Shown here in pieces: positions 9,509 to 17,323 of a stretch of 64,000 nt of DNA; position 1 is the stretch's first letter, and each line of letters begins with the position of its first letter. The stretch covers positions 62,001 to 126,000 of the forward strand of contig PAJP01000001.1 in NCBI GenBank assembly GCA_002706095.1, written 5' to 3'. A program made the position numbers and the translations under genes. The notes below the pieces were generated by a model. That model was not told the DNA's origin, did not search any database, and saw only the letters and a program-made list of their open reading frames with translations. This DNA is from Methylophaga sp. GTDB taxonomy: Bacteria > Pseudomonadota > Gammaproteobacteria > Nitrosococcales > Methylophagaceae.

Positions 9509-11596
9509 TTAGAACGACTTAGCCATTTGCTCTAATAAGGTCGTTTGCGCAGAAATTGATGGAGCGTCATCTTCTTTTTCAACACGATGATAACGGCCAT
9601 CAGCATTTAAAATCCACGCCTGTGAATTATCTGAAAGATAGATTTCCAAGTCGTCCAAGATACGATTACGTAATTTCTTGGATTCAATTGGGAAGCAGGT
9701 TTCCACACGACGTAATAAATTTCGTTTCATTAAATCGGCGCTGCCAGCCCAGATTTCAGGTGAACCTTGATTTTCAAAGTAGAAAACCCGCGTATGCTCC
9801 AGGAAACGTCCGATAATACTTCTGACCTGAATATTGTCAGACAAGCCTTCAACACCAGGCTTGAGACAGCAGATACCACGGACGATTAAATCGACTTTTA
9901 CCCCAGCCATTGATGCACGGTAGAACGCCTGAATCATTTCCTGCTCAACAACCGCGTTGACTTTTACAATGATTCTGGCCGGTTTACCAGCCTTGGCAGA
10001 TTCGATTTCTTTTTCAATTTTGGCCAGTAAGCCTTCATGCAAGGTAAAGGGGGCATGCAGCAGTTTATGCATTTGCGGAATTTTACCGAGGCTGGTGAGC
10101 TGAATAAACAGATTGTTTACATCTTCACCAATTTGTTTATCAGAGGTCAGTAAACCGTAATCGGTATAAATGCGTGAGGTACTGCGGTGATAGTTACCGG
10201 TACCTAGGTGAACGTAGCGTCGTAACTTACCATTTTCTCTTCTTAGAATAAGCAGCATTTTGGCATGTGTTTTATAACCCACAATGCCATACACCACATG
10301 GGCGCCAGCTTCCTGTAGGCGAGATGCCAGCGCGACGTTGGCTTCTTCATCAAAGCGAGCGCGTAATTCCACCACAACCGTGACTTCTTTCCCCGCCTGA
10401 GCGGCACTGACCAAGGCATCCACGATCGGTGATTTAGCGCCTGTACGGTAGAGGGTTTGCTTGATTGCAAGCACGCTGGTGTCCGCCGCTGCTTGACGAA
10501 TCATGTCGATGATGGGGGTAAACGATTGGTAAGGATGGTGCAAAAGCATATCTTGTTTACGCAGCGCATCAAAGATATCGACATCCAGAGTTAAGCCACT
10601 TGGCCGACCTTGTGTGAATGGTCTGAATTTCAGATCAGGTCTATCAACTAATGAGCAGACAGTTTGAATTCGACTCAAATTGACAGGACCATTCACCAGG
10701 TAGACATTATCACGCTCCATCGCACATTCATTACGCAGGAATTCCACCATATCTTCCGGACAGTTGTGTGCAATTTCCAAACGAACTTCATCACCGTAGT
10801 TACGCTGGGTGAGTTCGTCAGCAATGGTGGCCAGCAGGTCACTAGTTTCTTCTGTATCAATGGCTAAATCACTGTTACGTGTGACACGGAACTGGAAACA
10901 GCCTTTTATTTTCATGCCAAAGAATAAATCTTCAGCAAAGGCATGGATGATGGATGACAGGAAAACGAACTTATATTCGCCTTCAGCATGCATTTCAGCT
11001 GGAAGCTGAATCACACGTGGCAGTGCACGAGGTGCTTGCAAGATGGCATAACCACGGTCACGGCCAAATGCATCTTTACCCACCAGTGACACAATAAAAT
11101 TCAAACTCTTGTTGAGTAAGCGAGGGAAGGGGTGTGCCGAATCTAGGCCCATTGGGCTGAGAATCGGCAAGATTTCTTCCTGAAAGTAGTTTTTCAGCCA
11201 GGCATTATGCTCGTCTGTCCACTGTGAACGAGGTAGAACCTGAATCGATTCTTGTTCTAATTCTGGTAAAAGCACTTCATTGAGCACACGATATTGCTCT
11301 TCAACCAGCTCATGCGCGCGCTGGTTGATTAATTTGAGGCATTCCTGAGCCGTGATTTGATCGGATTCGATGTAGGGATCACCAATTTCAATCTGCTGAA
11401 TCAAACCAGCAACACGTACTTCAAAAAACTCGTCCAGATTGGTGCTGGAGATACACAAATAATTGAGACGTTCCAGCAAAGGCACATTGGTATCAAGTGC
11501 TTGCTGTAAAACACGCCAGTTGAATTCGAGTAAACTTAATTCACGGTTGATGTAAAGAGCCGGGTTATTTAAATCGAGAGTGTTTTCTTCAGTCAT
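9509..11596 (-). CDS. ppk1: polyphosphate kinase 1
   Basis: 695 residues, the normal length for PPK1, which reversibly polymerises ATP gamma-phosphate into inorganic polyphosphate. The N-terminus has YINRELSLLEFNWRVLQQA, the family's opening motif. The phosphorylated histidine region appears as VGYKTHAKMLL near residue 443, followed by HLGTGNYHRSTSRIYTDYG. The second conserved histidine lies in FLEHTRVFYFEN near 600, followed by SADLMKRNLLRRVETCFPI. No ppx exopolyphosphatase gene is adjacent. The orphan ParA follows after 7 bp and is probably cotranscribed. Confidence 0.97.
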   Translation of the reverse strand: MTEENTLDLNNPALYINRELSLLEFNWRVLQQALDTNVPLLERLNYLCISSTNLDEFFEVRVAGLIQQIEIGDPYIESDQITAQECLKLINQRAHELVEEQYRVLNEVLLPELEQESIQVLPRSQWTDEHNAWLKNYFQEEILPILSPMGLDSAHPFPRLLNKSLNFIVSLVGKDAFGRDRGYAILQAPRALPRVIQLPAEMHAEGEYKFVFLSSIIHAFAEDLFFGMKIKGCFQFRVTRNSDLAIDTEETSDLLATIADELTQRNYGDEVRLEIAHNCPEDMVEFLRNECAMERDNVYLVNGPVNLSRIQTVCSLVDRPDLKFRPFTQGRPSGLTLDVDIFDALRKQDMLLHHPYQSFTPIIDMIRQAAADTSVLAIKQTLYRTGAKSPIVDALVSAAQAGKEVTVVVELRARFDEEANVALASRLQEAGAHVVYGIVGYKTHAKMLLILRRENGKLRRYVHLGTGNYHRSTSRIYTDYGLLTSDKQIGEDVNNLFIQLTSLGKIPQMHKLLHAPFTLHEGLLAKIEKEIESAKAGKPARIIVKVNAVVEQEMIQAFYRASMAGVKVDLIVRGICCLKPGVEGLSDNIQVRSIIGRFLEHTRVFYFENQGSPEIWAGSADLMKRNLLRRVETCFPIESKKLRNRILDDLEIYLSDNSQAWILNADGRYHRVEKEDDAPSISAQTTLLEQMAKSF

Positions 11597-11664
11597 ATTG
11601 CCTTTGCAGATCGTTATTACACAGATTTTTTTATAATAATGCAGTTTTATGACAATGCGATGAA

Positions 11665-12144
11665 TTACCAGCGGTATTTGTCATACATTTCCGGATTTGC
11701 CCAAAAACGACTGTTCAGCCAATCTCGTTTGGGCTGGTAGTTTTCTATTGCATAACTGAAGATACGCAAACCTTCTTCTGTTCCCGCAATATGCTTAAAT
11801 CCCATCGCCAGGTAATCAGTAAATTGCCATTGGTTCTTCGTCGCTAATTCAGTGTGGCTAATCAGGATAACATGGGGCGCATATTGATTCTTGATTGTGC
11901 CAAGCCATGCCTGAGCAGCAGGTTTGTCGATGGACTCCGTTAAATGACTGATAACAGCCAGGTCTACCGCTTCGATATGTTGAAGCTGCTGTTGTGTAAA
12001 CGGTGTCGCGAGATGCTGCAATCTAGTATCATTATCGGTTTGCAGACAACTTGCTGCTGTCTCTCCAGCCGTTAAAATCGTTTTAGGATTAAACTGCTCG
12101 ATGAGAGGTGTCAGTAAGCTGGATAGGGCGATTGAATCAGTCAT
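11665..12144 (-). CDS. conserved hypothetical protein, divergent from ycgN (possibly DUF6231)
   Basis: 159 residues with no signal peptide or membrane segment. The middle ([15 protein letters not shown], then [10 protein letters not shown]) alternates hydrophobic strands and helices like a Rossmann-type or receiver-like fold. The C-terminus is aromatic ([19 protein letters not shown]). I tentatively relate it to the DUF6231 proteins found beside ycgN in other gammaproteobacteria, but could not verify this. Its ATG (12142-12144, complement) overlaps the ycgN ATG on the other strand in a shared CATG. Confidence 0.7.
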   Translation of the reverse strand: MTDSIALSSLLTPLIEQFNPKTILTAGETAASCLQTDNDTRLQHLATPFTQQQLQHIEAVDLAVISHLTESIDKPAAQAWLGTIKNQYAPHVILISHTELATKNQWQFTDYLAMGFKHIAGTEEGLRIFSYAIENYQPKRDWLNSRFWANPEMYDKYRW

Positions 12145-12604
12145 GACTAAGCAGGATAAAACATCTACTGAGTTCTGGAAACATAAACGTCTCAGTCAGA
12201 TGACACACGATGAATGGGAAAGCCTGTGTGATGGCTGTGGACGTTGTTGTCTTCATAAACTAGAAGATGAAGATGATGGGCGCATGTATTACACCAAAGC
12301 CGCCTGTTCTTTATTAGATATCAACAGCTGTCGATGCAAAGACTACGATAATCGTCAAACCATCGTCCCTGACTGTATTCAATTAAGTATTGAAAACGCG
12401 CATTATTTCGATTGGTTACCCGCGACCTGTGCCTATCGTCTCTTAGCCGAAGGCGAAGATTTACCCGAGTGGCATCCTCTTATAACAGGTAACCCAGACA
12501 GTGTTCACCAAGCCGGCATCTCAGTTCGTGAAATTGCACAGCCAGAAGATGATGTAGAAGAGTTAACCGAAGCCATCATTTCGCTGAGTTACGAGGCTGA
12601 CTAG
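12143..12604 (+). CDS. ycgN: YcgN family cysteine-cluster protein (UPF0260)
   Basis: The product from ATG 12143 is 153 residues and aligns from its first residues with E. coli Ycg[31 protein letters not shown] is the family hallmark. The cysteine cluster continues with [16 protein letters not shown] and PDCI, then [23 protein letters not shown]. The spacing suggests metal or Fe-S binding; the biochemical role is not established. A longer reading frame opens at 12101, but the homologous start is at 12143, where CATG is shared with the divergent gene's start codon. It is followed after 4 bp by the 141-residue gene. Confidence 0.92.
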   Translation: MTKQDKTSTEFWKHKRLSQMTHDEWESLCDGCGRCCLHKLEDEDDGRMYYTKAACSLLDINSCRCKDYDNRQTIVPDCIQLSIENAHYFDWLPATCAYRLLAEGEDLPEWHPLITGNPDSVHQAGISVREIAQPEDDVEELTEAIISLSYEAD

Positions 12605-12608
12605 TTAA

Positions 12609-13034
12609 ATGACACCACAAGAGAGCCGAGAGTTTACAGCCAGATTAGAGCAAGCAGCCATCCTGCTGCTTGAAATGGAGATTTACCGTAAACCTGATGA
12701 TCTGGCTCGCCGATTTGGTCTCCCTGTTCCTGTTGTGCGTTACTGGTGGCGACAAACTGATCAGAAAACGCATCCGGTTGACCAGAACCAGTTAGCACCT
12801 CGAGAAGTGAAAGTGATTCGAAAAGCATCACAAACACTAGAAGGCTGGGAAAAAGTAAAACGTTATCGACCAGAATGCGGTGCGCGCCTGCCAGGTGGTA
12901 AGCGTTGCAAACGATCTGTCGCCATCCGTTCACCTGAAGGATGGGGGATGGGCGCACTCGCTGATCGCTGTCGTTTACATGGTGGTTTATCGAAACGGCC
13001 CAGAAAAAAAGTGAAAGAGGATGACGAGCTGTAA
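12609..13034 (+). CDS. hypothetical protein with HTH-like N-terminus and HGGxS motif
   Basis: 141 residues. Residues 25-45 (DDLARRFGLPVPVVRYWWRQT) read like a helix-turn-helix. The C-terminal half has CGARLPGGKRCKRSV and RCRLHGGLSKRP, a Cys/His arrangement ending in the HGGxS motif seen in many small phage and bacterial proteins of unknown function. It could bind DNA or RNA and a metal, but no function is assigned. It starts 4 bp after ycgN, so the two are probably translated from one message. Confidence 0.7.
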   Translation: MTPQESREFTARLEQAAILLLEMEIYRKPDDLARRFGLPVPVVRYWWRQTDQKTHPVDQNQLAPREVKVIRKASQTLEGWEKVKRYRPECGARLPGGKRCKRSVAIRSPEGWGMGALADRCRLHGGLSKRPRKKVKEDDEL

Positions 13035-13073
13035 TAAGCTAAACCGAACTCATCAACCCTCGCTCTGCAATCT

Positions 13074-13529
13074 ATGATAGATAATACGGAAGTTCTCAAA
13101 CAACTCTACACGCTGTCTCAGGCAGAACAGACTGGGACTTTCTTTATAACCACAATACAAAATCGTGCCTGTCATATCTTGCTTGAACAAGGCAGGGTAG
13201 TGGCTTTATCTCATGGTCCTCATCGTGGCGAACAAGTATTAAAACATTGGTCTGAGATGGAGGTAGAGCGTTATTCGTTTAAACCTAACGTCAAAATGCC
13301 ATTGGCTGGCCGAAGTTTTCTTGATGATGACACCAATATATTTCGTTTTTTAAATGTATCATTTGATTCTGTTCGTGACGATGTGCCTCACCCGGTTTCA
13401 GCCAGTAAAAAACGCATCTATCGCGGCGTCGAAATTGAGGAAAATGAACGAACTGTAGTGTCACAAACACCATCGCCGAAAGTCAAAAAGCCATTGCGAA
13501 TCTACCGTGGTCAGATAATTGATGATTAA
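13074..13529 (+). CDS. hypothetical protein with DUF4388-like N-terminal domain
   Basis: 151 residues. The first 75 residues (LYTLSQAEQTGTFFIT, ACHILLEQGRVVALSHGPHRGEQVL) resemble the PatA/DUF4388 pattern, in which a small domain reports 'conversion of expression to visible output' in prokaryotic signalling proteins. The remainder is lysine-rich and contains the repeated phrase KKRIYRGVEI / KPLRIYRGQII at about 105 and 142. No catalytic motif is seen. It sits 39 bp after the HGGxS gene and before the aminopeptidase. Confidence 0.6.
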   Translation: MIDNTEVLKQLYTLSQAEQTGTFFITTIQNRACHILLEQGRVVALSHGPHRGEQVLKHWSEMEVERYSFKPNVKMPLAGRSFLDDDTNIFRFLNVSFDSVRDDVPHPVSASKKRIYRGVEIEENERTVVSQTPSPKVKKPLRIYRGQIIDD

Positions 13530-13605
13530 CATCAGTAACAAGCCCGCTTGAAAATCGGTATCATAAGCCAATCTTTTATTACTCCCATGTAATGTGACGT
13601 TGATT

Positions 13606-14898
13606 ATGAAATATTCGCCAAGCGACTTTAACCAGGGTTTATGCCAATTCCTCGATGCTTCACCGACCCCGTACCATGCAGTAGCTTCTCTGCAGACATT
13701 ATTAGAAGATAAGGGCTTTGAGCAGCTTCATGAAGCCGATAGTTGGGGACAGTTAAATGCAGGCCATTATTTTGTTATTCGTGAGGCTTCGATTATTGCA
13801 TTCACCTTAACTGGGGATGATTTAAGCAATACGGGGATTCGTATGGTGGGAGCACATACGGATAGCCCATGCCTGAAAGTGAAACCTAAGCCAGAAAAAG
13901 TGCAACAAAGCCTGTTTCAGCTTGGTGTTGAAGTGTATGGTGGTGCCTTATTAAACCCATGGTTTGATCGTGACTTGTCACTTGCTGGCAGAGTGAGTTA
14001 TGAGGATCCGCAAGGCCAAATTTCTCAAGTCATTATTGATTTCAAAGACCCTATTGCCACTATCCCCAGTCTGGCCATTCATCTGGACAGAGAGGCGAAT
14101 CAAAATCGCAGTATCAACCCGCAATTGCATCTGCCCCCGATTCTTGCTCAGATGGATGACGGAGATAAACTTGATTTCCGGGCGCTATTAGAACAGCAAT
14201 GCCGACAGCAGCATCCTGAGATCAACATCGGTCGGGTGTTGGATTATGAAATGTGTTTTTATGACACGCAAAAAGCAGCAGTAATGGGCTTATCAGCGGA
14301 TTTCATAACAAGCGCTAGGCTGGATAACTTACTGAGCTGTTATGTTGGGTTGCAGTCTTTACTTGCTGCAGACAATACAAGATCGGCATTACTGGTATGT
14401 AATGATCATGAGGAGGTTGGTAGTCAATCTGTTTCTGGCGCACAGGGCACTTTCCTGCAAGCCGTATTACAACGAGTCGTCGATGGCAATGAAGCGTATC
14501 AGCGTATGGTCGAACAGTCGTTGATGATTTCAGCGGATAATGCCCATGCCATTCATCCTAACTATGCAGATAAACATGATGCTGAACATGGTCCTTTACT
14601 AAACAAAGGACCGGTTATTAAAACCAATGCCAATCAGCGTTATGCTACCAGTAGTCAGACCAGTGCCTTATTCAGACAATTATGCGAACAGAATGATGTA
14701 CCGGTTCAAGATTTTGTGGTCAGAACAGATATGGCTTGTGGGAGTACCATTGGGCCTATTACTTCATCTCATATCGGTGTAAAGACGATCGATATCGGTT
14801 TGCCAACATTTGCCATGCATTCCATTCGCGAATTAGCAGGTAGTCAGGATGCGGTGATGCTACATAAAGTATTGACCGCCTATTTCAATCAAAAATAA
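13606..14898 (+). CDS. apeB: M18 family aminopeptidase
   Basis: About 430 residues, the usual length of M18 (aspartyl-type) aminopeptidases, cytoplasmic dinuclear-zinc enzymes that remove N-terminal acidic residues. Metal-binding and catalytic signatures are visible: [11 protein letters not shown] near 80, SARLDNLLS near 235, [10 protein letters not shown] near 265, [12 protein letters not shown] near 310, and [10 protein letters not shown] near 380. I take ATG 13606 as the start because [25 protein letters not shown] matches the family N-terminus; a GTG four codons earlier is possible. The gene symbol follows the bacterial M18 family and is less certain than the family. Confidence 0.92.
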   Translation: MKYSPSDFNQGLCQFLDASPTPYHAVASLQTLLEDKGFEQLHEADSWGQLNAGHYFVIREASIIAFTLTGDDLSNTGIRMVGAHTDSPCLKVKPKPEKVQQSLFQLGVEVYGGALLNPWFDRDLSLAGRVSYEDPQGQISQVIIDFKDPIATIPSLAIHLDREANQNRSINPQLHLPPILAQMDDGDKLDFRALLEQQCRQQHPEINIGRVLDYEMCFYDTQKAAVMGLSADFITSARLDNLLSCYVGLQSLLAADNTRSALLVCNDHEEVGSQSVSGAQGTFLQAVLQRVVDGNEAYQRMVEQSLMISADNAHAIHPNYADKHDAEHGPLLNKGPVIKTNANQRYATSSQTSALFRQLCEQNDVPVQDFVVRTDMACGSTIGPITSSHIGVKTIDIGLPTFAMHSIRELAGSQDAVMLHKVLTAYFNQK

Positions 14899-14917
14899 TT
14901 GAGGAGTTTTTATCCAT

Positions 14918-15202
14918 ATGGCTGAGACAGTGGACGAATTAACCGTTGAATACCATGAAGGTGACACGATGACGGTTAAAGAGCTAGACAAAGTGATTCT
15001 GACAAAAGGCGCATGGGCAACAGTAATGTTCCGTTATCAGGATCTTGATCGTAAAACCGGTGACTTTGGTCCTGATAAATACACCATTCGTCGTTATCAA
15101 AAACGCAATGGCGAGTACAACCAGCGTTCTAAATTTAATATTTCAAGCCGTGACCAAGCTTCACAAATTATCAACGCACTCACTAAATGGACCGATGAAT
15201 AA
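14918..15202 (+). CDS. small conserved hypothetical protein
   Basis: 94 residues, soluble, charged, rich in beta-prone segments (WATVMFRYQDL, KYTIRRYQKRNGEYNQRSKFNISS). ATG 14918 is preceded by GAGGAG. Codon use is like its neighbours, so it is a real gene, but I do not recognise a characterised family. Its last eight bases overlap the start of the DUF445 gene (ATGAATAA), implying translational coupling. Confidence 0.75.
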   Translation: MAETVDELTVEYHEGDTMTVKELDKVILTKGAWATVMFRYQDLDRKTGDFGPDKYTIRRYQKRNGEYNQRSKFNISSRDQASQIINALTKWTDE

Positions 15203-15917
15203 GAGTTTAATAACCCACCTGGTAGCAGCCACATTTGTTGCTACCGGATTATTTATTGATTCAAACGCCTCAAAGGCGATTCTGGCTACCGGCTTGTTTG
15301 CATTGGCCGGTAGTCTGACAAACTGGATAGCCATTCATATGCTATTCGAGAAAGTACCGGGACTCTATGGTTCAGGTGTCGTGGTAGAACGTTTTGCTGA
15401 GTTTAAGGCCGGTATCCATAAGCTGGTCATGCAACAGTTTTTTAGCAAAGAAAATGTCGATAGGTTTCTGGCTGAACTGGTCGCTGATAATGCGCAACAC
15501 CCGCTGGACTTCTCGGATGTTATTGAGAATACGGATTTAGAACCCGTCTACGATAGTCTGGTTGCGACGATTATGGAGTCGTCTTTTGGCAGCATGCTCT
15601 CTATGTTTGGTGGTAAGTCTGCACTCGAATCCCTGCGAGAGCCGTTTATTAAAAAAATGACACGTTCTTTGGATGATATTGCTCACAGTGACTCATTTCA
15701 GCAAAGCATTCGTTCAAAACTCAACAGTCATGCCGTGTTTGATGATATCCATATGCAAATCGAACATATAGTGGAATCACGTCTTGATGAACTCACGCCG
15801 CTAATGGTGAAGAATATGGTTCAAGACATGATACGCACTCATTTAGGCTGGCTAGTGGTCTGGGGTGGGGTGTTTGGCGGTTTGATTGGTTTTATTACCA
15901 GCTTTTTACCGATTTAG
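15195..15917 (+). CDS. DUF445 family membrane protein
   Basis: 240 residues from ATG 15195. An N-terminal hydrophobic region (HLVAATFVATGLF, then ATGLFALAGSLTNWIAIHMLFEKVPGLYGSG) is the signature of DUF445/YheB-like proteins: the TNWIAIHMLF motif followed by a PGLYGSGV loop. A long amphipathic helical middle and a C-terminal membrane segment (WLVVWGGVFGGLIGFITSFL) complete it. The function is unknown; some family members occur in the cell envelope. The start overlaps the previous gene and its stop directly abuts the ATG of the methyltransferase, so these three genes form one operon. Confidence 0.85.
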   Translation: MNKSLITHLVAATFVATGLFIDSNASKAILATGLFALAGSLTNWIAIHMLFEKVPGLYGSGVVVERFAEFKAGIHKLVMQQFFSKENVDRFLAELVADNAQHPLDFSDVIENTDLEPVYDSLVATIMESSFGSMLSMFGGKSALESLREPFIKKMTRSLDDIAHSDSFQQSIRSKLNSHAVFDDIHMQIEHIVESRLDELTPLMVKNMVQDMIRTHLGWLVVWGGVFGGLIGFITSFLPI

Positions 15918-16559
15918 ATGACGGTGCCCTGTCCACTCTGCCAACATCAGGCCGGGGTGTTTTATCAGTTCAAACAGCGTTTATATCATCAGTGTGATTT
16001 TTGTTATGGCGTGTTTATGGATCCGGCCTTATGGCCGGATCGCCAAGCAGAACAGTGCCGTTATCTGGAACACTTAAATGATGTAGAAGATAAACGCTTT
16101 CAACACTTTGTTTCTCCGATTACCCAAGCTGTTCAACAGTTTTTTAAATCGCATCATCAGGGGCTTGATTTCGGTGCAGGACATGCACCGGTGATTACGC
16201 ATCTCTTAAATCAGTCAGGTTTCACCATTGCAGCCTATGACCCTTTATTTTTTAATGATGATGAGCTGTTGAAGCAACAATACGACTATATTTGCAGCTG
16301 TGAAGTCATCGAGCATTTCCATCAACCGGCAAACAGTTTTGCTCTGCTCAGAGATTGTTTAAAACCAGGCGGGCGACTGTTTTGTATGACGGAGATCTAT
16401 CACGAGGCGATCGATTTTCATCGCTGGAATTATAAGAATGATCCGACGCATGTATTCATATATCACCGTAATACAATCAGCTATATTGCTGATAAATATC
16501 ACTTTAATAAACCGTATATTAATGGACGACTGATTATGTTAGAGGCTAATAGTCGCTAA
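15918..16559 (+). CDS. class I SAM-dependent methyltransferase with N-terminal zinc-ribbon
   Basis: 213 residues. The N-terminus has CPLCQ and CDFCYG, two CxxC pairs that would hold a zinc. Next come LDFGAGHAPVITHLL (motif I of class I methyltransferases, near 92) and SCEVIEHFHQP with LKPGGRLFCMTE (post-motifs). This layout resembles small zinc-finger methyltransferases related to those acting on sugars or tailoring substrates. The substrate is unknown. It follows DUF445 with no gap (TAG-ATG) and overlaps the convergent yigZ-like gene by 14 bp at its 3' end. Confidence 0.85.
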   Translation: MTVPCPLCQHQAGVFYQFKQRLYHQCDFCYGVFMDPALWPDRQAEQCRYLEHLNDVEDKRFQHFVSPITQAVQQFFKSHHQGLDFGAGHAPVITHLLNQSGFTIAAYDPLFFNDDELLKQQYDYICSCEVIEHFHQPANSFALLRDCLKPGGRLFCMTEIYHEAIDFHRWNYKNDPTHVFIYHRNTISYIADKYHFNKPYINGRLIMLEANSR

Positions 16560-17130
16560 TAAATTGTTGTCGGATAGCTTGCTGATGTTGTGCAGGCAGT
16601 ACGATGCTCACCACGACTTTATCCGTAAAACTCTGATCGATAATTTCCCCACGTAATTGTTTGAGCTGGTATTCGAGGAGTTGTAGCTGTGAGTAATCAA
16701 TCTCTAATGTCATTTCTGCCATTTCTACCCATTTAACGATATCAGCCTCAGCAATCGCTTGTTTTGCTGCTGCGCCATAGGCGCGGGTAAGTCCGCCAGT
16801 GCCCAGTTTTACACCGCCAAAATAACGAATTACGCCAATGACTGTATTGATAAGACTTTGTCCTTCCAAAGGAGCGAGTATCGGACGACCCGCTGTACCT
16901 GATGGCTCACCGGCATCATGAAAACGTTCAGTTAAAAAGCCTTCTGGTTGGCGGATTCGCCAGGCAAAAGCGAGGTGATTGGCTTGTGGATGTTGTCGAG
17001 CGAGTTGACCTAATTTACGTAGGGCGTCATCTTCACTCTGGCAGGGCATAATAACGCCAATAAAACGGGACTTTTTTATTTCATATTCCACCTCAGTGGT
17101 GGTCTCAACGGTGTAAAATTCTGTGGCCAT
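16546..17130 (-). CDS. yigZ: YigZ/IMPACT family protein
   Basis: 194 residues from ATG 17130. The IMPACT (UPF0029) N-domain is clear: KKSRFIGVIMPCQSEDDAL, then HLAFAWRI, FHDAGEPSGTAGRPIL and VIRYFGGVKLGTGGLTRAYG. The C-terminal DUF1949-like portion follows. In eukaryotes IMPACT regulates translation through GCN1; the bacterial role is not firmly established. A longer frame to 17172 exists but lacks a ribosome site and family similarity. Confidence 0.92.
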   Translation of the reverse strand: MATEFYTVETTTEVEYEIKKSRFIGVIMPCQSEDDALRKLGQLARQHPQANHLAFAWRIRQPEGFLTERFHDAGEPSGTAGRPILAPLEGQSLINTVIGVIRYFGGVKLGTGGLTRAYGAAAKQAIAEADIVKWVEMAEMTLEIDYSQLQLLEYQLKQLRGEIIDQSFTDKVVVSIVLPAQHQQAIRQQFISDY

Positions 17131-17241
17131 GAACACTCGGCTATAGGAAAAAACAAGCCAACAATTTACCATATCGAGCCTAACAACATTTTTGTCGTCA
17201 ACGAGGCTACATATTATCCGTCATAAAAAGCGTTTGAGCAG

Positions 17242-17287
17242 ACGGTTATCATTATGCTTCAGTAATCAGTTTGGCGATGATAACCGT
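17242..17287. repeat. inverted repeat in the rapA leader
   Basis: Perfect 11-bp arms at 17242-17252 and 17277-17287 (ACGGTTATCAT and its complement), 24 bp apart. They sit 36 bp before the TTG start of rapA. This could be an operator or a structured leader; no T run follows, so it is not a standard terminator. Confidence 0.6.
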
Positions 17288-17323
17288 TGAACATTAAACA
17301 TCGAGATAACGGAGCAAAACACA

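Noticed and set aside
12634..13099. Minus-strand frames opposite the HGGxS gene
   Set aside because: Composition and start sites are poor; the plus-strand gene fits the operon.
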